Shown: positions 19,370 to 28,273 of the stretch, piece after piece
How the letters are laid out: each line of letters opens with the position of its first letter
Position numbering within the stretch: the first letter of the stretch is position 1
NCBI RefSeq assembly: GCF_000012365.1
Contig: NC_007651.1
Span: 2,108,001 to 2,172,000, forward strand
Direction of reading: 5' to 3'
DNA: 64,000 nucleotides
Source of the DNA: Burkholderia thailandensis E264
GTDB lineage: Bacteria; Pseudomonadota; Gammaproteobacteria; Burkholderiales; Burkholderiaceae
The notes under the pieces: generated by a model
Database searches by the model: none
Told to the model about the DNA's origin: nothing
What the model saw: only the letters and a program-made list of their open reading frames with translations
Position numbers and translations under genes: made by a program

Positions 19370-20896
19370 TCAGTCCTCGCGACGCAGGTGCGGGAACAGC
19401 AGCACGTCGCGGATCGTCGGGCTGTCGGTCAGCAGCATCACGAGACGGTCGATGCCGATCCCGCAGCCGCCTGTCGGAGGCATCCCGTATTCGAGCGCGC
19501 GGATGTAGTCCGCATCGAAGAACATCGCTTCCTCGTCGCCCGCGTCCTTCTGTTCGACCTGCTTCTTGAAGCGCGCGGCCTGGTCTTCGGGATCGTTCAG
19601 CTCCGAGAACCCGTTCGCGATTTCGCGGCCGGTGATGAAGAGCTCGAAACGCTCGGTGATGCCGGCCACCGTGTCCGATTCGCGCGCGAGCGGCGACACT
19701 TCGATCGGGTAGTCGATGATGAAGGTCGGCTCCCACAGTTGCGCTTCCGCGGTTTCCTCGAAGAGGGCGAGCTGCAGCGCGCCGATGCCGGCGTTCAGGA
19801 ACGCGGGCTGCGTGACGTCGACGCCGAGGCGCTTCAGTTCGCTGCGCAGGAACGCGTCGTCCGACAGTTGGCCATCCGTGTAGCTGGGCGCGTACTTCTG
19901 GATCGCCTGCGTGATCGTCAGGCGATGAAACGGTTGCGCGAGATCGAGCTCGCGGCCCTGGTACTGGATCGTCGCGGTGCCGAGCGCGTCCACGGCCGCC
20001 TGGCGGATCAGCCGCTCGGTGAAGTCCATCAGCCAGCGGTAGTCGGTGTACGCGGCGTAGAACTCCATCATCGTGAATTCCGGATTGTGGCGCGGCGACA
20101 CGCCCTCGTTGCGGAAATTCCGGTTGATCTCGAACACGCGCTCGAAGCCGCCGACGATGAGGCGCTTCAGGTACAGCTCGGGCGCGATGCGCAGGAACAT
20201 TTCCATGTCGAGCGCGTTGTGATGCGTGACGAACGGCTTCGCGGCCGCGCCGCCCGGGATCGGGTGCAGCATCGGCGTCTCGACTTCCATGAAATCGGCG
20301 TCGCCCATGAACTTGCGGATCGACGCGATCGCCTTCGTGCGCGCGCGAAACGTCGTGCGCGTCTCGGGCGTGACGATCAGGTCGACGTAGCGCTGGCGAT
20401 AGCGCGTTTCCTGGTCAGCGAGGCCGTGGAACTTGTCGGGCAGCGGGCGCAGCGCCTTCGCGAGCAGCCGCAGCTGCGTGCACTTCACCGACAGCTCGCC
20501 CTTGTTCGTGCGAAACAGCACGCCGCGCGCGGCGACGATGTCGCCCAGGTCCCACTTCTTGAACGCATCGTACGTTTCCGCGCCGACGTCGGCGGGCGTC
20601 ACGAAGAACTGGATCTGACCCGAGCCGTCCTGCACCGTCGCGAAGCTCGCCTTGCCCATCACGCGCTTGAGCATCATCCGGCCGGCGATCGCGACCTCGA
20701 GCGACTTCGCCTCGAGCGCTTCCTTGTCGGCGTCCGCGTATGCGGTCTGCAGATCGGCCGCGTGGTGCGTCGGCTGGAAGTCGTTCGGATAGGCGATGCC
20801 TTGGTCGCGCAGCGCGCGCAGCTTGTCGCGGCGTTCCGCGACGATCTGGTTTTCGTCCGCTGCGACAGCGGCCTGCGGTTGGATCGGTTCGGTCAT
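19370..20896 (-). CDS. lysS: Lysyl-tRNA synthetase, class II (508 aa)
   Basis: Charges tRNA-Lys. An N-terminal OB-fold anticodon-binding domain (about 60-170) precedes the class II catalytic core. Motif 2 is [24 protein letters not shown] and motif 3 [14 protein letters not shown]. Length is typical (about 505). It lies 72 bases after prfB on the same strand, the prfB-lysS pairing found in many proteobacteria. Confidence 0.97.
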   Translation of the reverse strand: MTEPIQPQAAVAADENQIVAERRDKLRALRDQGIAYPNDFQPTHHAADLQTAYADADKEALEAKSLEVAIAGRMMLKRVMGKASFATVQDGSGQIQFFVTPADVGAETYDAFKKWDLGDIVAARGVLFRTNKGELSVKCTQLRLLAKALRPLPDKFHGLADQETRYRQRYVDLIVTPETRTTFRARTKAIASIRKFMGDADFMEVETPMLHPIPGGAAAKPFVTHHNALDMEMFLRIAPELYLKRLIVGGFERVFEINRNFRNEGVSPRHNPEFTMMEFYAAYTDYRWLMDFTERLIRQAAVDALGTATIQYQGRELDLAQPFHRLTITQAIQKYAPSYTDGQLSDDAFLRSELKRLGVDVTQPAFLNAGIGALQLALFEETAEAQLWEPTFIIDYPIEVSPLARESDTVAGITERFELFITGREIANGFSELNDPEDQAARFKKQVEQKDAGDEEAMFFDADYIRALEYGMPPTGGCGIGIDRLVMLLTDSPTIRDVLLFPHLRRED

Positions 20897-20968
20897 GATG
20901 GTCGGGTTCGAGGGTGATGCGGCAGCGGGGCGCGGGCCGGCTTGGCGCCGCGCCCGCGCGAGGGGCGC

Positions 20969-22073
20969 TTACACGCCCTGTTTGAGGCTCGCGCTGATGA
21001 AGTCGTCGAGGTCGCCGTCGAGGACGGCCTTCGTGTTGCTCATTTCGACGTTCGTGCGCAGATCCTTCACGCGGCTCTGGTCGAGCACGTACGAGCGGAT
21101 CTGGTGGCCCCAGCCCACGTCGGTCTTGCTCGATTCGAGCTTGTCCTGCTCGGCCTGGCGCTTGCGCAGCTCGGCTTCGAAGAGGCGCGACTTCAGCATC
21201 GCCATCGCTTCCGCGCGGTTGCGGTGCTGCGAGCGGTCGTTCTGGCACTGGACGACGATGCCCGTCGGCATGTGCGTGATCCGCACGGCCGAATCGGTCT
21301 TGTTGATGTGCTGACCGCCCGCGCCCGACGCGCGGTAGGTGTCGATGCGAAGGTCGGCCGGGTTGATCTCGACTTCGATCGAGTCGTCGATCTCCGGATA
21401 CACGAACACCGACGAGAACGACGTGTGGCGGCCGCCCGACGAATCGAACGGCGACTTGCGCACGAGGCGGTGAATGCCCGTTTCGGTGCGCAGGTAGCCG
21501 TACGCGTAATCGCCCGACACCTTGATCGTCGCGTTCTTGATGCCGGCGACGTCGCCGTCGGACTCTTCGAGCACTTCGGCCTTGAAGCCCTTGCGCTCGC
21601 AGTAGCGCAGGTACTGGCGCAGCAGCATCGACGCCCAGTCGCACGCCTCGGTGCCGCCCGCGCCCGCCTGGATGTCGATGAAGCAGTTGTTCGGATCGGC
21701 CGGGTTCGAGAACATCCGGCGGAATTCGATGTCGGCGACGCGCGCCTCGAGCTTCGCCGCGTCGGATTCGGTCGCGACGAGCGTGTCCTCGTCGTTTTCC
21801 TCGCGAGCAAGGTCGAACAGATCCTGCGCGTCGCGCAGGTCGTTGTCGAGCTCGGTGAGCGTCGTGACGACACCCTCGAGCGACTTCTTTTCGCGGCCGA
21901 GCGCCTGGGCGTTCTTCGAGTCGTTCCAGACGTTCGGATCTTCGAGCTGCTTGTTGACTTCGGCTAGACGTTCGGACTTGACGTCGTAGTCAAAGATACC
22001 CCCGTAGCTCGCCCGCGCGCCGGCGCAGGTCCGCGAGGGAGCTTTCGATCGCGTTCAGACGTTCCGCTTCCAT
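20969..22073 (-). CDS. prfB: Peptide chain release factor 2, with programmed +1 frameshift (367 aa)
   Basis: RF2 recognises UGA/UAA and triggers peptide release. Codons 1-27 run from the ATG at 22073 ([12 protein letters not shown]...LRGYL) to an in-frame TGA at 21990-21992. The remainder (DYDVKSERL...) continues in the +1 frame to 20969. The slippery CTT-TGA-C and an upstream CGGGGG Shine-Dalgarno-like stretch reproduce the autoregulatory frameshift site of bacterial prfB. The SPF tripeptide anticodon ([10 protein letters not shown]) and the GGQ catalytic motif ([10 protein letters not shown]) are intact. It is one functional gene, not a pseudogene. Confidence 0.97.
21990..22004 (-). promoter_or_regulatory. 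prfB programmed +1 frameshift site
   Basis: Minus-strand order: CGGGGG (internal Shine-Dalgarno-like), TAT, CTT, TGA, C. The TGA is the stop that RF2 itself recognises; when RF2 is scarce the ribosome slips from CTT T to TTT and continues with GAC. The peptide on both sides (LRGYL, then DYD) matches E. coli RF2. Confidence 0.95.
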
Positions 22074-22110
22074 GATCTTGTTCGCTTTTGACGCTTCGTG
22101 AAAAGGGGAA

Positions 22111-22116
22111 ATTATA
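22111..22116 (-). promoter_or_regulatory. -10 box upstream of prfB
   Basis: An exact TATAAT on the minus strand, 37 bases before the prfB ATG. A convincing -35 was not seen. The 227-base gap to recJ fits a separate promoter for prfB-lysS. Confidence 0.5.
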
Positions 22117-22300
22117 GCTGATCGGGGACCCCGGCCGGTGCGGTTGCGGGCGGGCGGCCGCATGCGGCGCGGCGCGAGGCGCGTGGATTCGGGTTGCGGC
22201 GGCGCGGCGGGCGCGCCGCCGCCGCGGGATGGAGGCGGCTCGCCAGTCATCCGGGGCGGATCGGCGCGCGGCAACGAGGCGGCCGACGGGGCCGCGCGCG

Positions 22301-23995
22301 TTATGCGGCGTGCTCGACGATCAGTTGCACGCGTGTCGTCCCGTTCCACGTATCGCTCGCGAGCCGGAACGCGAGCGTCGCGCGCGCGGGCAGCGGCTCC
22401 GCGTGGTTGAACCAGATCGCGTTGAAGCGCTGGCGGCCGCGCATCAATTGCAGCTTCAGGTGCTTGTCCTTGACGAGCGCCTGCGACGCCACGTCGAATT
22501 CGCCGGAGAAAAGGGGCGCCGGGAAGCCCTGGCCCCAGACGGCCGCATCGAGCAGCTCGACGACCTGCGGCGTGAAGTACGCATCCTCGAGATCGCCGTC
22601 CGTCTCGATCACGCGCGCGAGCGCGTCGTCGGACAGCCATTCGCGCGCGACCGCCTCGAACGCGGCGGCAAAGCGCGGCACGTTCCCGGTGTCGAGCGTG
22701 ACGCCCGCCGCCATCGCGTGGCCGCCGAACGTGACGATCAGATCGGGCTCGCGCTTCGAGATCAGGTCGATCGCGTCGCGCAGATGAAAACCGGGAATCG
22801 AGCGGCCGGAGCCCTTCACGCGCGCGCCGCTGCCGTCCGCGTGCGCGAACGTGAACGCCGGCCGATGGAAGCGCTCCTTCAGCCGGCCCGCGACGATCCC
22901 GATCACGCCCTGGTGCCACTCGGGGTTGAAGAGCGTGATCGTCGCCGCTTCGGCGGGATCGACCGATGCGAGATCGGCGAGCGCCTGCTGCTGCATGCCG
23001 GCCTCGATCTCGCGCCGCTCGCGGTTCATCGCGTCGAGCTGCTGCGCGAGCTCCCATGCGCGGCCGACGTCGTCCGTCGTCAGGCATTCGATGCCGAGCG
23101 ACATGTCCGACAGGCGGCCCGCCGCGTTCAGGCGCGGGCCGAGGCCGAAGCCGAGATCGAAGCCCGATGCGCTGCGCGCGTCGCGCGCGGCCGCGCGAAA
23201 GAGCGCGGCGACGCCGGGCTGCATCCGTCCGTTGCGAATCCGCTGCAGGCCCTGCGCGACGAGCACGCGATTGTTGCCGTCGAGGCGCACGACGTCGGCC
23301 ACCGTGCCGAGCGCGACGAGGTCGAGGAGGCCGTCGAGCCGCGGCTCGGGGCGGGCGTCGCCGAACGCGCCGCGCGCGCGCAGCTCGGCGCGCAGCGCGA
23401 GCAGCACGTAGAACATCACGCCGACGCCCGCGATGTGCTTGCTCGGGAACGCGCAGCCGGGCTGGTTCGGATTGACGATCGCGCGTGCGGCGGGCAGCGT
23501 GTCGCCGGGCAGGTGGTGATCGGTGACGAGCACGTCGATGCCGCGCGCGTTCGCGGCTGCGACGCCGTCGACGCTCGCGATTCCGTTGTCGACGGTGATC
23601 AGCAGATCGGGCTTTCTCGCGGCCGCGAGCTCGACGATCTCGGGCGTGAGCCCGTAGCCGTATTCGAAGCGGTTCGGCACGAGGTAGTCGATCTTCGCGC
23701 CGAACATCCGCAAGCCGCGCACGGCGACCGCGCAGGCGGTCGCGCCGTCGCAGTCGTAATCGGCGACGACGAGCATCTTGCGGCCGGCTTCGAGCGCATC
23801 GGCGAGGAGCGCGGCGGCGTCCGCGCAGCCTTTGAGCTGCGCGGGCGGCACGAGGCGCGACAGCGCGGTTTCGACGTCGGCGGGCGACGCGATTCCGCGC
23901 GCCGCGTACAGGCGGGCGAGCACGGGATGCAGCCCGTGGCGGGCGAGCGCGTCGAGCGCGGCGGGGACAGCTGGGCGGGTGACGATGCGGGTCAT
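22301..23995 (-). CDS. recJ: Single-stranded-DNA 5'-3' exonuclease RecJ (564 aa)
   Basis: DHH/DHHA1-family nuclease acting in recombination and mismatch repair. Metal-binding motifs are visible: VVADYDCDGATA, TVDNGIAS, VTDHHLPGD and, further on, GVGVMFY and LGLGPRLNAAGRLSDM. The C-terminal OB domain is present. Length is close to E. coli RecJ (577). It starts 15 bases after the rpfE-like gene. Confidence 0.96.
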   Translation of the reverse strand: MTRIVTRPAVPAALDALARHGLHPVLARLYAARGIASPADVETALSRLVPPAQLKGCADAAALLADALEAGRKMLVVADYDCDGATACAVAVRGLRMFGAKIDYLVPNRFEYGYGLTPEIVELAAARKPDLLITVDNGIASVDGVAAANARGIDVLVTDHHLPGDTLPAARAIVNPNQPGCAFPSKHIAGVGVMFYVLLALRAELRARGAFGDARPEPRLDGLLDLVALGTVADVVRLDGNNRVLVAQGLQRIRNGRMQPGVAALFRAAARDARSASGFDLGFGLGPRLNAAGRLSDMSLGIECLTTDDVGRAWELAQQLDAMNRERREIEAGMQQQALADLASVDPAEAATITLFNPEWHQGVIGIVAGRLKERFHRPAFTFAHADGSGARVKGSGRSIPGFHLRDAIDLISKREPDLIVTFGGHAMAAGVTLDTGNVPRFAAAFEAVAREWLSDDALARVIETDGDLEDAYFTPQVVELLDAAVWGQGFPAPLFSGEFDVASQALVKDKHLKLQLMRGRQRFNAIWFNHAEPLPARATLAFRLASDTWNGTTRVQLIVEHAA

Positions 23996-24010
23996 GCGAA
24001 ACGGTTGTCG

Positions 24011-25096
24011 TTATTCGAACAGGGAGGCAAGCGCGCGGCGGCGCCAGAACTTGCGCAGCTCGCCGCGCGTCGCGGCGAGCGTCGCGGCGCTCGTGTCGCC
24101 GCACAGCGTGAGCGCGAGCTCGCCGATGCGCCCTCGCGCGAGCGCGCCGAGCGCGGGCGCGAACCAGTCGCGTTCGAGCGCGGCGAGCGCGTCGTGCCAG
24201 CGCGCCCAGTCCTGCTCGATGAACGGCGTCGTCAGCGCGTCGAGCTCGACGAGCGTCGCGCCGTCCGGCTGCGATGGGGCGCCGGGCGCGCGGGCGTCGA
24301 GCGCGGCGAACGCCGCGGGCGGCTCGCCCGCGGCCGCGCCCGCGGCGAGCGCGAGCCCGCGCGCGCCGGGCGCGGGCGACAGCACGCGCGCGAACGGGCT
24401 CGTCACGGGCCGCATCGCGCCTTGCGCGTGGAACCAGATCGAATTGATCGCCGGGTAGCCGCGCGCTTCGCGCGCCTCGTTGACGGGATGCCGGAACCAC
24501 GCCATCTGCACCTCGTTCTGCAGCTTCATCCACGCGCGCGAGCGCTCGCCCGTTCGCGTCTCGTGCGGCAGCCAGATCTCGATATTGCGGCCGCTCGCGC
24601 GCAGCGGCGGGGCGCCCGCGAGTCCGGCGAGCTGCGGGCTCGACAGATACCAGCGCGACGCGTGCGGCGCCTGCACCTTCACGCCGAGCGCCTCGATCAA
24701 CGGGCGGGCGGTGTCGAGAAGCGCGGCGGCTTCGTCGTCGCCGATCTCGAGCGACGCGGGATCGATCAGCACGAGATGATCGGTTGCGATCCGCACGTGC
24801 ACGGGCTCGACGCACGCCCATGTGTCGCCGCCGGGCGTGCCGCCGTCGGCCATGAGCATGTACGGCGCGAGCGGCGCGTCGTCGGCGTCGCCGGCGATCG
24901 CGCCGAACCGGCGCGCGAGCCAGCGCTCGTGCGGCAGCGTGCGCTGAAAATCCTCCCCGACCGTGTGCTCGACGAGCCGCGCGCGGGCGACGAGCTTCGC
25001 GAGCGCGGGACTGTCGAGCGTGTGAAGGGAAGACGCGGCGTCGGCGGCCGAAGGCAGCGCGAAGGGCACGAGGAAATGAAGACGTTGGGCACGCAT
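24011..25096 (-). CDS. RpfE-like conserved protein (361 aa)
   Basis: Cytoplasmic protein without an obvious catalytic motif. It starts MRAQRLHFLVPFAL and contains PHERWLARRFGAI, WACVEPVHVRIATDHLVL and YPAINSIWFHAQGAM. This sequence and the order rpfE-recJ-prfB-lysS match the rpf region of Xanthomonas, where RpfE affects extracellular enzyme and polysaccharide production by an unclear mechanism. The homology call is from memory of the family and from gene order. It begins upstream of recJ and probably shares its transcript. Database entries sometimes call it phosphoglycerate mutase-like; I cannot support that from motifs. Confidence 0.7.
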   Translation of the reverse strand: MRAQRLHFLVPFALPSAADAASSLHTLDSPALAKLVARARLVEHTVGEDFQRTLPHERWLARRFGAIAGDADDAPLAPYMLMADGGTPGGDTWACVEPVHVRIATDHLVLIDPASLEIGDDEAAALLDTARPLIEALGVKVQAPHASRWYLSSPQLAGLAGAPPLRASGRNIEIWLPHETRTGERSRAWMKLQNEVQMAWFRHPVNEAREARGYPAINSIWFHAQGAMRPVTSPFARVLSPAPGARGLALAAGAAAGEPPAAFAALDARAPGAPSQPDGATLVELDALTTPFIEQDWARWHDALAALERDWFAPALGALARGRIGELALTLCGDTSAATLAATRGELRKFWRRRALASLFE

Positions 25097-25187
25097 GATG
25101 GTGCGCATTGTAGGCCAAACGGCAATGTCGGTCGCCGACGTCGCGCCACGCACCGGATGCGCGGCGCGCGTTGGTAAAATTGCCGAT

Positions 25188-25213
25188 CGGTGTCGGTGTC
25201 GGTGTCGGTGTCG
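25188..25213. repeat. Hexanucleotide tandem repeat (CGGTGT x4)
   Basis: Four exact copies of CGGTGT in a row plus the start of a fifth, between the divergent rpfE-like gene and lolC and beside an AT-rich TAAAAT. Short tandem repeats of this kind vary in copy number by slippage. It could alter spacing in the lolC upstream region. Confidence 0.8.
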
Positions 25214-25431
25214 CGCGCGCCGCGCCGCTCGCGTGAGCGCGGAGTCGACCGGGCGCGCAGCGATGCGGCGCGCGTCGCCCGAACTCGTGCGGCGCGCGTA
25301 TCGCCGATCCGGAGCGTTTTCAGGGCCGATTAAGCATTGTGTGGCACACTGCGCGCGTAACCGGGTCGGCCCGGCTTGCGGCGCGCGGATTCGCGCAGCG
25401 CGCGGCGTCCCAACCAGCAGAAAGGATACGC

Positions 25432-26685
25432 TTGAAACTTCCGTACGAATGGCAGATCGGCTGGCGCTATACGCGCGCCGGCAAACGCACGACCGGCAAC
25501 GGCTTCATTTCCTTCATCGCGCTCGTGTCGATGCTCGGGATCGCGCTCGGCGTCGCGGCGCTCATCGTCGTGCTGTCGGTGATGAACGGCTTTCAGAAGG
25601 AGGTGCGCGACCGGATGCTGTCGGTGCTCGCGCACGTCGAGATTTTCTCGCCGACGGGCTCGATGCCCGACTGGCAACTGACCGCGAAGGAAGCGCGCCT
25701 GAATCGATCGGTGATCGGCGCGGCGCCGTACGTCGACGCGCAGGCGCTTCTCACGCGGCAGGACGCGGTGAGCGGCGTGATGCTGCGCGGCGTCGAGCCG
25801 TCGCTCGAGCCGCAGGTGTCCGACATCGGCAAGGACATGAAGGCGGGCGCGCTCACGGCGCTCGCGCCCGGCCAGTTCGGGATCGTGCTCGGCAACGCGC
25901 TCGCGGGCAATCTCGGGGTGGGCGTCGGCGACAAGGTCACGCTCGTCGCGCCGGAGGGCACGATCACGCCGGCCGGGATGATGCCGCGCCTGAAGCAGTT
26001 CACCGTGGTCGGCATCTTCGAGTCCGGCCATTACGAATACGACAGCACGCTTGCGATGATCGACATCCAGGACGCGCAGGCGCTCTTCAGGCTGCCCGCG
26101 CCGACGGGCGTGCGGCTGCGTCTCACGGACATGCAGAAGGCGCCGCAGGTCGCGCGCGAACTCGCGCACACGCTGTCGGGCGACCTGTATATCCGCGACT
26201 GGACGCAGCAGAACAAGACGTGGTTCTCCGCAGTGCAGATCGAGAAGCGGATGATGTTCATCATCCTCACGCTGATCATCGCGGTCGCGGCGTTCAACCT
26301 CGTATCGTCGCTCGTGATGACGGTGACGAACAAGCAGGCGGACATCGCGATCCTGCGCACGCTCGGCGCGCAGCCGGGCTCCATCATGAAGATCTTCGTC
26401 GTGCAGGGCGTGACGATCGGCTTCGTCGGCACCGCGACGGGCGTCGCGCTCGGCTGCCTGATCGCGTGGAGCATTCCGTGGCTCATTCCGATGATCGAGC
26501 ATGCGTTCGGCGTGCAGTTCCTGCCGCCGTCGGTGTACTTCATCAGCGAGCTGCCGTCCGAGCTCGTCGCGGGCGACGTGATCAAGATCGGCGTGATCGC
26601 TTTCGTGCTGTCCGCGCTCGCGACGCTCTATCCGAGCTGGCGCGGCGCGAAGGTGCGACCGGCGGAGGCGCTGCGCTATGAATGA
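25432..26685 (+). CDS. lolC: Lipoprotein-releasing ABC transporter permease LolC/LolE family (417 aa)
   Basis: Inner-membrane subunit that extracts outer-membrane lipoproteins for transfer to LolA. The N-terminus [18 protein letters not shown] is followed by a first membrane segment (about 25-50), a large periplasmic domain (about 50-265) and three C-terminal segments of the FtsX type. I take TTG 25432 as start because AAAGGA lies just upstream and the protein then begins at the conserved KLPYEW; an ATG far upstream (25339) would add about 30 unlikely residues. Only one permease gene is present, so the complex may use a homodimer. The end overlaps lolD by 8 bases. Confidence 0.93.
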   Translation: MKLPYEWQIGWRYTRAGKRTTGNGFISFIALVSMLGIALGVAALIVVLSVMNGFQKEVRDRMLSVLAHVEIFSPTGSMPDWQLTAKEARLNRSVIGAAPYVDAQALLTRQDAVSGVMLRGVEPSLEPQVSDIGKDMKAGALTALAPGQFGIVLGNALAGNLGVGVGDKVTLVAPEGTITPAGMMPRLKQFTVVGIFESGHYEYDSTLAMIDIQDAQALFRLPAPTGVRLRLTDMQKAPQVARELAHTLSGDLYIRDWTQQNKTWFSAVQIEKRMMFIILTLIIAVAAFNLVSSLVMTVTNKQADIAILRTLGAQPGSIMKIFVVQGVTIGFVGTATGVALGCLIAWSIPWLIPMIEHAFGVQFLPPSVYFISELPSELVAGDVIKIGVIAFVLSALATLYPSWRGAKVRPAEALRYE

Positions 26686-27427
26686 CCGGGTTTTCGAACA
26701 GACGATGAATCAGAACCATCAGGGTGGCGCCGCGCGCGAATGCGTGCTCGAGGCGCACGGCATCACGAAGACGTTCATGCAGGGCGGCTTCAACGTGCAG
26801 GTGCTCGACAACGCGCAGGTGTCGGTGCGGCGCGGCGAGAAGCTCGCGATCGTCGGCGCGTCGGGCTCGGGCAAGAGCACGCTGCTGCACGTGCTGGGCG
26901 GGCTCGACGAGCCGAGCGCGGGGCAGGTGTCGCTGCTCGGCAAGCCGTTCACGCAACTCGCCGAGCGCGAGCGCAACGACCTGCGCAACCGCGCGCTCGG
27001 CTTCGTCTATCAGTTTCATCATCTTCTGCCGGAATTCACCGCGCTCGACAACGTCGCGATGCCGCTCAGAATCCGCCGGATGTCGGCCGAGGAGGCGCGC
27101 CATCATGCGCGCGAGATGCTTGAGCAGGTGGGGCTCGGCGCGCGTGCGAAGCACCGGCCGGGCGAGCTGTCGGGCGGCGAGCGGCAGCGCGTCGCGATCG
27201 CGCGCGCGCTCGTCACGAAGCCCGCGTGCGTGCTCGCCGACGAGCCGACCGGTAACCTCGACGGCTCGACCGCCGATCACGTGTTCCACCTGATGCTCGA
27301 GCTGTCGCGAACGCTCGACACGAGCTTCGTGATCGTCACGCACGATCCCGATCTCGCCGCGCGCTGCGACCGCATCCTGCGGCTGCGCGACGGCGTGCTG
27401 CACGAGGAGCCGGCCGTGCCGGTGTGA
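26678..27427 (+). CDS. lolD: Lipoprotein-releasing ABC transporter ATP-binding protein LolD (249 aa)
   Basis: ATPase that powers lipoprotein release. Walker A is GASGSGKST, the Q-loop lies in [18 protein letters not shown] (a Lol-typical segment), the ABC signature is [15 protein letters not shown], Walker B is [12 protein letters not shown], and the switch His is in IVTHD. The first 25 residues are a variable extension, so a later start (MNQNHQ, 26705) is possible. It overlaps lolC by 8 bases, showing translational coupling. Confidence 0.95.
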   Translation: MNDRVFEQTMNQNHQGGAARECVLEAHGITKTFMQGGFNVQVLDNAQVSVRRGEKLAIVGASGSGKSTLLHVLGGLDEPSAGQVSLLGKPFTQLAERERNDLRNRALGFVYQFHHLLPEFTALDNVAMPLRIRRMSAEEARHHAREMLEQVGLGARAKHRPGELSGGERQRVAIARALVTKPACVLADEPTGNLDGSTADHVFHLMLELSRTLDTSFVIVTHDPDLAARCDRILRLRDGVLHEEPAVPV

Positions 27428-27431
27428 CGCG

Positions 27432-28220
27432 ATGTGGGTCGACACGCATTGCCATCTCGATGCGCCGGAGTTCGACGCCGACCGCGAGGTCGTCGCCGAT
27501 GCGGCGCGGGCGGCGGGCGTGTCGCGCATCGTGATCCCGAGCGTCGGCCGGATGAATTTCCCGACGGTGCGCGAACTCGCGCACGCGACGCAGGGCGCGG
27601 TCTACGCGCTCGGCATTCATCCGATGTACACGCCGCATGCGCGCGACGAGGACCTCGACCGGTTGCGGATGGAAGTCGAGGCGAGCATCGGCGATCCGCG
27701 CTTCGTCGGCATCGGCGAGATCGGTCTCGACTACTTCGCGCCGGGGCTCGACGAGAACCGGCAGCAGCGCTTCTACGATGCGCAGCTGCGGCTCGCGCGC
27801 GACTTCGATCTGCCTGTCGTGTGCCACGTGCGCAAGTCGCAGGATCGCGTGCTGGCCGGGCTGCGGCGCGCGGGCGTGCGGCGCGGCATCGCGCACGCGT
27901 TCAACGGCAGCTTCCAGCAGGCCGAAGCGTATCTCGCGCAAGGGCTCAAGCTCGGCTTCGGCGGCAACGTGACGTTCGATCGCGCGCGGCAGATCAGGCG
28001 GCTCGCCGGGCAACTGCCGCTCGACGCGCTCGTCGTCGAGACCGACGCGCCCGACATTCCCCCCGAATGGCGCGACAAGCAGCGCAATACGCCCGACCAG
28101 GTGCCGCGCATCGGCGCCGTGATCGCCGAGCTGCGCGGCATCGGCGTCGACGCGCTTTCCCTATCCACTTCGGCTAACGCGCTCGCCGCGCTGCCGCGAC
28201 TCGCGCTTTCGTCCGCATAA
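27432..28220 (+). CDS. tatD: TatD-family metal-dependent hydrolase/DNase (262 aa)
   Basis: TIM-barrel metallohydrolase. The metal ligands are in DTHCHLD (N-terminus), GIGEIGLDYF (catalytic Glu), VCHVRKS and ETDAPDIPPEW. Several members are 3'-5' DNases or D-amino-acyl-tRNA deacylases; the precise role here cannot be read from sequence. It starts 4 bases after lolD, so it is part of the lol transcript. Confidence 0.93.
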   Translation: MWVDTHCHLDAPEFDADREVVADAARAAGVSRIVIPSVGRMNFPTVRELAHATQGAVYALGIHPMYTPHARDEDLDRLRMEVEASIGDPRFVGIGEIGLDYFAPGLDENRQQRFYDAQLRLARDFDLPVVCHVRKSQDRVLAGLRRAGVRRGIAHAFNGSFQQAEAYLAQGLKLGFGGNVTFDRARQIRRLAGQLPLDALVVETDAPDIPPEWRDKQRNTPDQVPRIGAVIAELRGIGVDALSLSTSANALAALPRLALSSA

Positions 28221-28273
28221 TCGATTCGTGACGGACACGCGTCGCTCGGGCGGCGCGAATAGACGGAGGCGCG

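Noticed and set aside
20969..22073. prfB as a pseudogene because of an in-frame stop
   Set aside because: The stop is the known programmed frameshift site with all signals present and the downstream protein is complete.
21990..25118. Very long minus-strand frame ending with the first 27 codons of prfB
   Set aside because: Only its last 27 codons are real (prfB before the frameshift); the remainder is out of frame with recJ and the rpfE-like gene.
22229..25177. Long plus-strand open frame (982 codons) across recJ and the rpfE-like gene
   Set aside because: It is antisense to two well-supported genes, has Arg/Ala-rich composition typical of shadow frames in high-GC DNA, and shows no domain.
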